DNA from: JACKAN01 sp964502735
GTDB lineage: Bacteria; Bdellovibrionota; Bdellovibrionia; Bdellovibrionales; UBA1609
Direction of reading: 5' to 3'
Length of the DNA: 40,654 nucleotides
Assembly: GCA_964502735.1 (NCBI GenBank)
Contig: CAZCYD010000022.1
Coordinates: 1-40,654, forward strand
Of the stretch, positions 25,962 to 33,989 are shown one piece after another (within the stretch, counting starts at the first letter, position 1; the number at the start of each line of letters is the position of its first letter). The notes under the pieces were generated by a model, which saw only the letters and a program-made list of their open reading frames with translations, ran no database searches and was not told the DNA's origin. The position numbers were made by a program, and so were the translations under genes.

Positions 25962-26094
25962 CGTTTCCTAGAAGGGGGATTCTCTTGCAATCGGACACGG
26001 GCTCCTTGCCCTCGCCAGCATCGCGGCCTTTGGCCGCGAACGCGTCACGCTTGCCGGAGGTCCGATAGCAAGAGAATCCCCCTTCTAGGAAACG
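25962..26094. repeat. Long palindromic element C (35-bp arms with one mismatch, 63-nt GC-rich loop)
   Basis: Left arm 25962-25996 and right arm 26060-26094 pair over 35 bp with a single A-A mismatch (25989/26067). The 63-nt loop is much richer in GC than its surroundings and contains an inner hairpin TCGCGGCC-TTT-GGCCGCGA (26021-26039). The layout resembles elements A and B (long arms, inner hairpin), but the sequence does not align with them. It sits between the convergent FadL-like and IspZ-like genes, so a transcription-terminating role on both strands is possible. No U-tract follows either arm. Confidence 0.88.
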
Positions 26095-26168
26095 GTTTTA
26101 AGCTCAAATTTTCTAAAATAGGGTTTTTTGCGAGAAACAATTCTCGCTGATGTCTAAATTAAAGACCA

Positions 26169-26711
26169 CTAAATGAGAATGGCGGCAAAAACAATCCCCG
26201 CTAGCATAAAGGGGTAAATTCCCAATCCCGCAATTGTTAGCCACCACCAACGAGACATTTTAAGAGCAGCATAAGTACTCACCAAGCCATGCATTAAAAG
26301 AGACAACCCCACCGTCAGTCCCGCAATACGCAACATGCGCCTCATATTTTCATGAGTTAGAGCCTGCTGTTGCTCAAGGTTCAAAAAAATTGAATACTTC
26401 GTCACACCGTCCAAAAGCACATGACTGCCCAAGAAATAACTGATCAATAAAAAACCACCAAAAGCAAAACTTAAAATAGCGGGCTTTAAATAAAACAGAC
26501 GCCGAGAATCTTTATAGAAAGCAAAACCTGCCATTATTAAAACCAGAAAAATCGAGGCAATAGAAAATGAATCCAACTCACCAAAATAAAAGTAAGTAAA
26601 AACACACTCTGCAAGGGCCGTAACGCTCGCGGCGATTAAGGCCGACCTCAAAGATCCCCATGCTTCAAATATAGCAAATACAATTAGTGGAACTAAAATA
26701 ATAAAAATCAT
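26169..26711 (-). CDS. Inner-membrane protein, possibly YciB/IspZ (septation protein A)-like
   Basis: A 180-residue polytopic protein with about five membrane helices (about 1-16, 20-40, 50-65, 78-98, 125-178). Its length, an opening hydrophobic helix ending in FAIFEAWG, a basic-aromatic segment (KDSRRLFYLKPAILSF) and a central FLGSHVLLDG resemble the YciB/IspZ family. That family acts in envelope maintenance and cell-envelope shape. The similarity is in topology and spacing rather than clear motif identity, so the name is tentative. The gap to the next gene downstream holds palindrome C. The secreted 318-residue protein gene ends 53 bp upstream on the same strand. Confidence 0.5.
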   Translation of the reverse strand: MIFIILVPLIVFAIFEAWGSLRSALIAASVTALAECVFTYFYFGELDSFSIASIFLVLIMAGFAFYKDSRRLFYLKPAILSFAFGGFLLISYFLGSHVLLDGVTKYSIFLNLEQQQALTHENMRRMLRIAGLTVGLSLLMHGLVSTYAALKMSRWWWLTIAGLGIYPFMLAGIVFAAILI

Positions 26712-26764
26712 GAACTCAGCTTATAAAACTTTTTACACGAGGTCGACAAATTAGTTCGCATCTT

Positions 26765-27721
26765 TTATTTACGAGACTCTTCTAAGTAATCCTGTAAATT
26801 TAGACAGTCTTGCCAATCTAACCTCGACGGAATTGCCAATTCACTTTCTCTATGAACAACTGAACACCCCGAAGTTGAATAAGACGAATAAGGAAGAAGC
26901 TCTGTTTCAAAAATATGGTTAGCTATCTGGTCTCTTCTTACCTCGCGTCCGATTCCGTCTTCATTGCCTAAAGCTCGAACAACATGGTCTTCTATCTGAA
27001 CTAAGAACTGTCTTTTTAGAGGGCCACCAGCAGCTACAACCGCTTGAACAGGAACTGATGTGGGCCTCCATGTAAATAGCAAATTCATATTGTCATAATC
27101 AATCGACGCATCCCCTTTAAAAACCGGAGCTTCAGGCCAAATCTGAAAATTGGATGGCCCCTGAATCACCGTTGCATTTGTAACATAGGGAGGATTTAAA
27201 AAATCAAAAACAGACTTTCCAACTTGAATCATCTGCAAAGACTGGTTTTTAACAACAGATCTACACTCTGGCTTGTAAAATGAAGTGTCTTTAAATGTGT
27301 AAATCAAAGCCTTACCACCAACAGAGCCCTTTACAACAGGGTTTGGACGGCTGAGGCTAGACCTATTGATGTTTAACTTGAGTTCACCATTGTCAAATTG
27401 CACTCTCTTTGTTTCGAAATTAAATTTCTTTGCGCAATAACCATTGATTGTATACTCGTTTGCTCCCTCCCTGAGTTCCCAACTGTGAAAACTGTTACTC
27501 CCATGGCGTCGATTTCTAGGTGTTTTTTCTTCGACCATATGCGCATAAATAGAACAGGCCAAACCCACCATCGCGTTGATTTTATTACGATTGTCCAAGG
27601 AGGAGAATTCCTCCCCACAATATTGAGCCTGAGCGCTTCCTAAACCTAAAAAATCACACAAAACAATACCCATAGATGCCACATATTTACCCCCCGGAAT
27701 GTTGCCCGAACAAGTTAACAT
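26765..27721 (-). CDS. Hypothetical secreted protein with six cysteines
   Basis: A 318-residue protein. Its N terminus looks like a signal peptide (about 1-33, hydrophobic ASMGIVLCDFLGLG followed by an SAQA cleavage site), though the n-region is unusually long and has only one Lys. The mature part has six Cys (in QYCGE, GLACSI, GYCAKK, PECRS, SGCSV, QDCLN), enough for three disulfides, and a beta-rich composition. No family or catalytic motif was recognised. No Shine-Dalgarno site precedes the ATG. An ATG 16 codons later is an alternative, but would leave no positive charge before the hydrophobic core. The 158 bp upstream is extremely AT-rich. Confidence 0.6.
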   Translation of the reverse strand: MLTCSGNIPGGKYVASMGIVLCDFLGLGSAQAQYCGEEFSSLDNRNKINAMVGLACSIYAHMVEEKTPRNRRHGSNSFHSWELREGANEYTINGYCAKKFNFETKRVQFDNGELKLNINRSSLSRPNPVVKGSVGGKALIYTFKDTSFYKPECRSVVKNQSLQMIQVGKSVFDFLNPPYVTNATVIQGPSNFQIWPEAPVFKGDASIDYDNMNLLFTWRPTSVPVQAVVAAGGPLKRQFLVQIEDHVVRALGNEDGIGREVRRDQIANHIFETELLPYSSYSTSGCSVVHRESELAIPSRLDWQDCLNLQDYLEESRK

Positions 27722-27879
27722 TCTGAGATGTTAACAAAAACATAATGTATATCTAACAAATATAATTGAAATTATTACATTAAAATTTGCAAGTGAATTC
27801 GATTATTTAGAATCTAATATTCACAATTTTTCACAAAAATATCCACTCTGATTATGAATAAGACACCAGGGGAGAAATA

Positions 27880-28146
27880 TTAATTAATTTTTTTGGCTGA
27901 AACTACAGCCTCAAATGGTATCTGAAGCTGAACATTCTCTCCGGTAGTTGCAGCTTTCAATTTAGCATCATCAGCAGAAGTTAGCTTTTTACGCTCAACA
28001 ACGTAGACCCTGTGTCCATCATTTAGCTCCACTAACTTTGGTGAAAAACTTTTTATTTTGCCGTCCAATAAAATAGTACCTGCTGCAACGGATACAAGAG
28101 GGGAGAGACAAACTGTAAAAACAAACAAAATCCATTTTGATTTCAT
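27880..28146 (-). CDS. Small secreted hypothetical protein
   Basis: An 88-residue protein with a clear signal peptide (MKSKWILFVFTVCLSPLVSVAAG, cleavage near residue 22). A roughly 65-residue mature domain is predicted to be beta-strand rich (GTILLDGKIKSF, HRVYVVERKKL, VQLQIPFEAVV). The start ATG shares one base with the stop of the preceding gene (TAATG), so translation is coupled and the two proteins probably act together in the periplasm. No family was recognised. Confidence 0.62.
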   Translation of the reverse strand: MKSKWILFVFTVCLSPLVSVAAGTILLDGKIKSFSPKLVELNDGHRVYVVERKKLTSADDAKLKAATTGENVQLQIPFEAVVSAKKIN

Positions 28147-28646
28147 TAATTCACCTTCTTTGCACGGCTTTTTGCCCCAGGGACCAATACCGGATCTGGA
28201 TTACCCTGAGGAACGAATGAAACGGGAGAGAAGTTATAAAAGATGTCGCGTTGACATTGAGTGGGTGTCGGGCATTTTGTATTCTTTAAGACTCCTCTCT
28301 CAAGAACACCTTCGCCCTTACAAACAAGAATTGAAGACTTAAGATGCCCAGCCTGAAATCTCGTCTGAACCTCTAGCATAGTCCTATTTGGAGGCTCACG
28401 CAAAGCTTCATCCCCTTCAACAGGCTCACATGCAGCTTGATACATGCACAAAACTTCTTTTTCACCATCTTGTCCAATTTGAGCTAAGGTCTTACTTGAT
28501 TTCATTGAACCGCAATTGCTACTGCCATACTCATAAGCCTGGACATGCGTTCCGGGAGCTGAGTAGCAGTGAAACCCTATCTTTGCCGCTTTAGCATCTG
28601 TAAATGCTAAAGCCGTCATCATGAACAAAATTTTTATGATTTTCAT
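28146..28646 (-). CDS. Secreted cysteine-rich hypothetical protein
   Basis: A 166-residue protein with a signal peptide (MKIIKILFMMTALAFTDAKA, cleavage near residue 20). The mature region has seven Cys (HCYS, SNCGS, VLCMY, AACEP, LVCKG, TKCPT, TQCQR), suggesting a disulfide-bonded fold. The CxxxxxC pair LCMYQAAC and the tail KCPTPTQC stand out. The C-terminal stretch is Pro-rich and ends in basic residues. It lies directly upstream of and overlaps the 88-residue secreted protein gene. The Clp-like ATPase gene ends 121 bp upstream on the same strand. No family was recognised. Confidence 0.62.
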   Translation of the reverse strand: MKIIKILFMMTALAFTDAKAAKIGFHCYSAPGTHVQAYEYGSSNCGSMKSSKTLAQIGQDGEKEVLCMYQAACEPVEGDEALREPPNRTMLEVQTRFQAGHLKSSILVCKGEGVLERGVLKNTKCPTPTQCQRDIFYNFSPVSFVPQGNPDPVLVPGAKSRAKKVN

Positions 28647-28767
28647 ATCTGTTTATTCTATTCTTTTCTCGGAAAGAAATAAAATAAAAGAAAAATAACT
28701 ACAGCAATCTGGACCAATGAATTAGACAGGACTAGCTCCGCCTCTCTCTTCAAAACGCTTTATCTTT

Positions 28768-31002
28768 TTAAGTTCCTAACAGGGTGTCACACCTAGAGGT
28801 TAAGAGTTCTTTTGGCTGAAAAAGATAGGTGTTTATAGCCTTTCCACTTAAGTCTAAATGCTCAACCACCAAAGTTTCACTTTCTGGCCTGAGCGAAATG
28901 CGAACTGCAATCCCCCTCAACGGAAGCCCCTTATCGTAAGCCTCTGAGATGGCGGTAGAAGTAAATGTGCCCAAAAGTTCTTCCAGACCACGAGTCCCTC
29001 TCTTGTTAAGCTTGGCCAAATCAGAGACAAATCTCAAAACACTATCATCAACCTGCAAATCAATTTGGCTTTTAACTTTCTGAATCTCAACAATAGACTT
29101 TACCGCATGCCTGGCTATATCTATAAATCGACTTTCAGGAGAAGGTTTTAAAAAAAAGATGCCACCGCTCTTGAGAGCTCTCTGAATAACTGCATAGGGT
29201 ATGGCCCCTTTAGTTCCCCCCTTCTCACCTTCCATTAGTATGCGAATAAGATCTTCTTCTTTGAGGTTGCGTACAATTTCTTCTACTTCTTGATCCGTCT
29301 TACCTTCAAGTAGCTCTTCTCCATATTGCCCCATAATAAACAAAATATTAAGACCCAAGGGACGGGCTCTAGAGTCTTGCCCAATTGGTCGAATAATTCC
29401 AGTCTCAATCAAAACTTTCAGCAAATCAAATTCACTTGAAGGCATACCTTTAGCCTCATTGAGAACAATAACTCCATGAGGATGGCCTTCATTTAGAGCC
29501 ACAATTAGCTTTGGCAATTCTCTTTCTGTTCCATTTATCAAAGGAGACAAACCCTGCCCTTGTGGGCCGCCAACGTCAAAATTGAGGTGAGTTCCATTGT
29601 GACCAAAAAGCTCTAGGTTTATAGCCTTGGCGAGAGTGTCTTTTCCGGATCCACTTGGTCCCATAATTATAAACACAGGGACTTCACTGAATCCAGTCAC
29701 TCGGCCCGCTTTAAGCCGCCTGACAATTTGCTCCACCTCTTTTTCATGACCGACAATGCGTGACTGCACCCGAGGCTGGAGGTCCCACAAAGGAGGCTTA
29801 TTTTCTTCCTGAGGAATCCAAGTCGCTTTTGGCAAGTAAGATTGCTCAATAAGATACCGGTAAGCGTCTTCAACCGTAATTTCCTCATCGAATGTTCTGT
29901 TTGCCCTCTCCGTAGCCCAAAGAAACAGTCCATCCATAACTTTTAATACAGAATGGGGCATAGCCAAAGGTGGATTACTAAAAAAGCTTCTCATTGAAAT
30001 CACATAAGCCAGCACATGATCCTGAATGTCTAGTCGGTATCGCTCTTTCCAACTGTCTTTTTTATTAATTAGAATGTCTAAAGCCTCAGCCTCAGTAGGC
30101 TCTAAAAGATAAACGTACTCATATCGACGTTCAACAGCGCTATCATTTCCAATCATTTCTCTATATTCACCAGGCGTAGTAATACCAATCACAGAAGTTC
30201 CAATCTCCGCACCTAGTTCCATAGGATTTTTGCTGGGGGTTTTAAAACCTGTTTCATCTAAAAGAGTTTTTAATGTTTGTTGAACAAGAGGAGGAAGCTG
30301 TGCCACTTCTTCAAGAATAAATACAGTTCGAACACCCTTCTTTTTAAAATCTTCCTTTGCGGCTTGAAAGAGATCTATAAGTAAACTTCTCATTCTCACT
30401 TCAGATTTTGCGTAGGCTTGACCTGAGCGAGTGTTATCCCTACTCAGCAAGTCGTAATCTACAGATACAACTTGCGTTTTCTTTAAAAAGCTCTCTTTCA
30501 AACTTTCAATAAATGGAGAGGGCTCTTCTGGAGTGAGAAACTCATTCAAAAAGTCTGGAACAAATCCAAGAGAAAGAACAGCCACCAATTGGTTGATCAC
30601 AAAAGTTTTTCCCGATCCTGCCGGCCCGACCAACATAGCATTAGAGTAGTCGGATCTCCCCATAGATTTAACCAATTTCTTTAACACATATTTAGACTGT
30701 GATGAAAATATGGAGGTTAAGGCAATAGCCCCAGCCTCAGTTAGGTTCCCGTCTTCACTAAATGCTGGAACTTCAGACTCACCCATTCCATTTGTAATTT
30801 GCTCGTGTAGTTTTAAGTGAAGTAGAAATTTTTTAGGATCTTCAACTTGCAAGGTGTGGGACAAGTATCGCTCTATTTCTGTTTGAGGGCTAAATTTAAT
30901 TTTATCGAGGGCCCAAACAGGAGAACCGGCAAAAACCACAAAAGCAGCAGCAAAAAAAACAAAACAGATTTGAATCTTTAAATTTCGAAGCGAAATAGAC
31001 AT
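28768..31002 (-). CDS. Double-AAA+ ATPase of the ClpA/ClpB type carrying an N-terminal signal peptide
   Basis: A 744-residue Clp-family protein. The N terminus (about 1-32) is a signal peptide: basic R6/K9, a hydrophobic core and an SPVWA cleavage site. D1 has Walker A GPAGSGKT (126-133), Walker B VFILEE (227-232) and the family's arginine-finger context AVERRYEYVYLLEP (about 288-302). D2 has Walker A GPSGSGKD (448-455), a Walker B-like VIVLNE (511-516) in which Asn replaces the usual Asp, and a sensor-2-like GTRGLEELL (about 669-677). There is no ClpB middle domain, no Clp N-terminal repeat domain and no obvious IGF/L ClpP-binding loop. The start is firm: AGAGGGG lies about 5 nt before the ATG at 31002. 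Periplasmic location would be surprising for an ATPase. A membrane-tethered orientation is the alternative. Confidence 0.88.
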   Translation of the reverse strand: MSISLRNLKIQICFVFFAAAFVVFAGSPVWALDKIKFSPQTEIERYLSHTLQVEDPKKFLLHLKLHEQITNGMGESEVPAFSEDGNLTEAGAIALTSIFSSQSKYVLKKLVKSMGRSDYSNAMLVGPAGSGKTFVINQLVAVLSLGFVPDFLNEFLTPEEPSPFIESLKESFLKKTQVVSVDYDLLSRDNTRSGQAYAKSEVRMRSLLIDLFQAAKEDFKKKGVRTVFILEEVAQLPPLVQQTLKTLLDETGFKTPSKNPMELGAEIGTSVIGITTPGEYREMIGNDSAVERRYEYVYLLEPTEAEALDILINKKDSWKERYRLDIQDHVLAYVISMRSFFSNPPLAMPHSVLKVMDGLFLWATERANRTFDEEITVEDAYRYLIEQSYLPKATWIPQEENKPPLWDLQPRVQSRIVGHEKEVEQIVRRLKAGRVTGFSEVPVFIIMGPSGSGKDTLAKAINLELFGHNGTHLNFDVGGPQGQGLSPLINGTERELPKLIVALNEGHPHGVIVLNEAKGMPSSEFDLLKVLIETGIIRPIGQDSRARPLGLNILFIMGQYGEELLEGKTDQEVEEIVRNLKEEDLIRILMEGEKGGTKGAIPYAVIQRALKSGGIFFLKPSPESRFIDIARHAVKSIVEIQKVKSQIDLQVDDSVLRFVSDLAKLNKRGTRGLEELLGTFTSTAISEAYDKGLPLRGIAVRISLRPESETLVVEHLDLSGKAINTYLFQPKELLTSRCDTLLGT

Positions 31003-31381
31003 ACCACCCCTCTTTCCTACGAAGGTACAGGTACATTCAAAACATCAGTTTTTCAATTTTGCTGGTGTTTTAGGGTTCAAGTTTCTGCATTTCTGCTTCA
31101 TTACTTATCTTTTTTACATCTTTTTGGTAAAAATTTTAACTGCTGACAATTTTTCGATCGAGGCTTCCAGATATCAGACTTAATCTCGGTGCTTCCAAAA
31201 CACTAAAAAATCAAGAAGGATGCGGAACTAAACTAAAATTATTTAGCTGAATTGGAATTTAAGTGAACTCTAAAATTGTATTTTTTTATTATGAAGGCCC
31301 AAATTGGCAATTTAAAACATTGTCTAGACCTTTGTCGTGCGCAAGCTTAATCTTAGGGTCTAATATTCCGAAAGGTTCTGC
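31003..31381. other. Divergent intergenic region between the Clp-like ATPase and HD genes
   Basis: These 379 bp hold no convincing gene. Open frames here on both strands overlap the HD gene start and lack ribosome-binding sites. The region contains the two Shine-Dalgarno sequences (AGAGGGG for the minus gene; AAAGG near 31371 for the plus gene) and AT-rich stretches that probably carry both promoters, but I could not place a convincing -35/-10 pair. Confidence 0.5.
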
Positions 31382-32800
31382 ATGGCTCAAGAAGCTGACA
31401 AAAAAGTTATTTTTGATAATATCCACGGCTACATCACACTCAATAGAGTTGAATCTCGCATTTTGGAAACTCTTTACTATCAAAGACTCCGTTGGGTCCG
31501 CCAACTCGGTTTTAGTTTTTACATTTACCCCGGAGCCACTCACACCCGCCACGCCCACGCTCTCGGCGTACTCTGCGTAATGGATAAGGTTTTAAAAAGC
31601 ATCGGCAAAGCTGTAAGCGACGAGAAACTCCACAATCCAAAACTTAGGGATGAAGCCACCCTCTTTCACCGAACCATGAGGCTCGCGGCCATGCTACACG
31701 ATATTGGGACATTTCCCTTTTCGCACACTATTGAACTCGCCTATATCAATCATTGGCGACAAAAAACAAAAAGGCCAAAAGTTATGGCCAACCATGAGGA
31801 ACTGGGCAGTCACATACTCCTCAATACCGATTTTGAGGGTGGCATTACAAAAATTTTAAAAGAAGAGGGCATTGACCCCAGTGAATTGGCCAAAATTATT
31901 TCTGGAAATAGCAAAAGTTTTCTGGCCAATCAGCTTATGCACTCAGATGTCGATGCTGATCGAATGGACTATTTACTTCGAGATGCCTATCACACTGGAG
32001 TCAAGCTTGGCGTCTACGATATGGATTTACTCTTACGCAATTTGCGAGTTCATAAAAGTGGTGAACACGAAATTTTATGCGTTCACGAAAATGCCATGAA
32101 TGTAGTGGACTCATTCTTAGTCAGTCGTTACTTTTGGTACTCACAAATTATCAATGATGGAACTGGTTACAAGTTTGATTTAATCGCCGCAAAAATCTAC
32201 GAATACTTCTTAGAAAATGGCCTAGCCTACAGCTTTGAACATCTCACTCAACACGTGTCTCAAAACCCAAATGAATATTTTACTTTCAACGATTCCTACT
32301 TCCTAGCCAAACTCCATGAATATCTTGCCGGAAGAATTATGCACCCCATGATTCGCGAGCTGAGTGAAATGTTGGCACAAAGAAAACCCCCTGCACAAGT
32401 CAAAATATCTCCAGCAAAGCCAACGCTTATTGAAAATGAAGAGCATAGAAAACACCTAGTTGAAAAAGTCACTCAAGCGGCGGAGTGGTTAAAGCATGAG
32501 ATTCATGCTATAGACCCCAACGCATGGATGATTTTTGACATCCCAAAACGTGATGTTATGTTTACTAAAAATAAGGAAATGATAAATAAGGATAAAAAAA
32601 CAGGACAAAATGCAAAAGAGTCTGTTCGCATCCTTACCCGTCACAACGAGTTAAAATTACTCATAGATGTCAACAACTCATTGACGAGCATCTTGAGCCA
32701 ATATCGAAACTTTATCCCTCGAATTTATATTAGCCCTAAAATCTACGAAGAGCTGAAAAAGAAAAAGGTTCTAGAAAAGATGAGAGAAGAATTCGAATAA
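31382..32800 (+). CDS. HD-domain phosphohydrolase (SAMHD1/dGTPase-like, COG1078 type)
   Basis: A 472-residue cytoplasmic metal-dependent phosphohydrolase. The HD signature is complete: His57 in TRHAHALG, His106-Asp107 in AMLHDIGTFPFSH, and the distal Asp in HSDVDADRMDYLLRD (about 188-201). The opening segment (KVIFDNIHGYITL, then RLRWVRQLG) and the YPGATHTRH motif match the COG1078 group, related to SAMHD1 and dGTP triphosphohydrolases. Members hydrolyse dNTPs or other phosphorylated substrates. The exact substrate is not inferable. Start supported by AAAGG 6-7 nt upstream of the ATG. The C-terminal third (after about 330) is family-specific and charged. It is followed by the 36-bp palindrome D. 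Confidence 0.9.
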   Translation: MAQEADKKVIFDNIHGYITLNRVESRILETLYYQRLRWVRQLGFSFYIYPGATHTRHAHALGVLCVMDKVLKSIGKAVSDEKLHNPKLRDEATLFHRTMRLAAMLHDIGTFPFSHTIELAYINHWRQKTKRPKVMANHEELGSHILLNTDFEGGITKILKEEGIDPSELAKIISGNSKSFLANQLMHSDVDADRMDYLLRDAYHTGVKLGVYDMDLLLRNLRVHKSGEHEILCVHENAMNVVDSFLVSRYFWYSQIINDGTGYKFDLIAAKIYEYFLENGLAYSFEHLTQHVSQNPNEYFTFNDSYFLAKLHEYLAGRIMHPMIRELSEMLAQRKPPAQVKISPAKPTLIENEEHRKHLVEKVTQAAEWLKHEIHAIDPNAWMIFDIPKRDVMFTKNKEMINKDKKTGQNAKESVRILTRHNELKLLIDVNNSLTSILSQYRNFIPRIYISPKIYEELKKKKVLEKMREEFE

Positions 32801-32846
32801 ACCAGCCTCAATCTTTCTGCAATCCGAGGATAGAAGATATAGACGG

Positions 32847-32930
32847 CCCTAAGCATAGAATAGTAATGTATATCCCCAAACCTATTGCGGAATTGGTTTG
32901 GGGATATACATTACTATTCTATGCTTAGGG
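32847..32930. repeat. Long perfect palindrome D (36-bp arms, 12-nt loop)
   Basis: Left arm 32847-32882 and right arm 32895-32930 are perfect reverse complements over 36 bp. The 12-nt loop can extend the hairpin by three further pairs (ATT/AAT) after one T-T mismatch, leaving a GCGG tetraloop. The arms are AT-rich with a short C-run near the loop. It lies 47 bp downstream of the HD gene and about 170 bp upstream of the MNT/HEPN pair. No U-tract follows, so a simple intrinsic terminator is unlikely. No sequence similarity to elements A, B or C is visible. Confidence 0.93.
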
Positions 32931-33099
32931 ATGAGATGTATCCGTGGCTAGAAAAAATCGAAGTTTGATTTAAGGAGTTAGCACAGCAATTTATTAATTT
33001 GACTAGCAAATATTAATGATTGTAGTCTCCTTGGAAGTGTCGAGAAAAACTTACCTCCACGACCACCTTGAATTAAGGATTGGATAAGGAAAGTCCTTT

Positions 33100-33411
33100 A
33101 TGCCTGAAACTCACAAGTTAAAAGAACTTCCCGCCTCTATTCAAAACTTACTTCGACACGGCATTCAACTCACAAAACCCCAAAAGGTCATTCTTTTTGG
33201 CTCAAGAGCCCGGGGAGATTTTCGCGAAAACTCAGATTATGATATTGCTTTTTTGGGGCTGGCATCACCTGAAAAATGGATAAATTTAAAAGCCGATTAC
33301 TACGAAGAACCCATTACTCTTTTGAAGGTAGATTTACTTATTTACGAACAAGCCTCCCAAGAGTATCGTAGTAACATAGACCGTGAGGGAGTTCTTTTGT
33401 ATGAGTCTTGA
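33100..33411 (+). CDS. mntA: MNT-type nucleotidyltransferase antitoxin
   Basis: A 103-residue minimal nucleotidyltransferase with the exact GSx10DxD signature: Gly34-Ser35, then Asp46 and Asp48 (GSRARGDFRENSDYD). Characterised homologues neutralise a HEPN RNase toxin by transferring AMP to a Tyr in its active site. The region around residue 76 (VDLLIYE) holds the third acidic residue of the fold. AAGGAAAG lies at good spacing before the ATG at 33100. The gene overlaps the downstream HEPN gene by 11 bp, the standard arrangement for HI0073/HI0074-type pairs. A non-toxin role for the pair is possible. Confidence 0.92.
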   Translation: MPETHKLKELPASIQNLLRHGIQLTKPQKVILFGSRARGDFRENSDYDIAFLGLASPEKWINLKADYYEEPITLLKVDLLIYEQASQEYRSNIDREGVLLYES

Positions 33412-33781
33412 TTTTTATCACAACTTTGCTGTCGCTTTAAATAAACTTAGTGAGTTTTCACAACAAGAATTAAAAGATGATTTAGATAAAGCCGGTCTTA
33501 TTCAAGGATTTGAATTCACCTTTGAACAGTGCTGGAAATCTATTCAAAAAGCAGCTGGAAGTGAGGGAGTAAGAGTGGCTAGCCCTAAAAATGCATTTAG
33601 TTGGGCTATTGAAAAGGGTTGGATTTCAAGTCAAAATGAAACCACTTGGTTGGCTATGTTGGGGGATAGAAACCTAACGACTCACACTTACAGAGAAGAA
33701 GTCGCAAATTCTGTTGTTGCCAATATTAAGAATAATTATTTACAAGCTTTCAAAGATCTTCTCGCACAAATGAAAGGTTGA
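33401..33781 (+). CDS. hepT: HEPN-domain toxin / nucleotidyltransferase partner (HI0074-like)
   Basis: A 126-residue all-helical HEPN protein, the partner of the upstream MNT protein. It carries the RNase active-site motif Rx4HxY intact: Arg90, His95 and Tyr97 in RNLTTHTY. The Tyr is the residue that is AMPylated in characterised systems. The preceding helices (GLIQGFEFTFEQCWKSIQKA, and AFSWAIEKGWI) match HI0074-like nucleotidyltransferase substrate-binding proteins. The ATG at 33401 is chosen over a GTG six codons earlier. It lies inside the mntA 3' end, about 10 nt after GAGGGAG. Expected activity is RNA cleavage (tRNA or mRNA) when free of antitoxin. Confidence 0.9.
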   Translation: MSLDFYHNFAVALNKLSEFSQQELKDDLDKAGLIQGFEFTFEQCWKSIQKAAGSEGVRVASPKNAFSWAIEKGWISSQNETTWLAMLGDRNLTTHTYREEVANSVVANIKNNYLQAFKDLLAQMKG

Positions 33782-33989
33782 ACTTATCAATCCAATAAAT
33801 CTTAAACCCGATCCAGCTGGCTCAGATTTTTATTTGTTAAAAATTTGCAGTCAGTGCCAAATCTTGTTTTTATACAGGAGTCCAACCATGTAATTTATCT
33901 AGAAAGCAACAATAGCCCTGGGTCTATCGTAAACAATCAGACCCAAGTTACCCACAGATTTGCGTTGTATTTAAAATTTGTCTTTGCGA

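Noticed and set aside
25860..26150. 96-codon open frame through palindrome C
   Set aside because: It overlaps the end of the FadL-like gene, runs through both palindrome arms, and has a low-complexity, basic product with no ribosome-binding site.
31263..31580. Open frames on both strands over the HD gene start
   Set aside because: They overlap the well-supported HD protein start in other frames and have no ribosome-binding site or recognisable product.
33876..33893. AGGAG followed 7 nt later by ATG-TAA, a start-stop minimal ORF
   Set aside because: It looks like an efficient start with an immediate stop, but it lies in a short gap downstream of hepT, opposite in orientation to the next gene, with nothing downstream for it to control. 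Chance is the simpler explanation.
33926..33954. TGGGTCT/AGACCCA hairpin as terminator between hepT and the barrel gene
   Set aside because: Only a 7-bp stem with a 13-nt loop and no U-tract on either strand. Too weak to list as a terminator.
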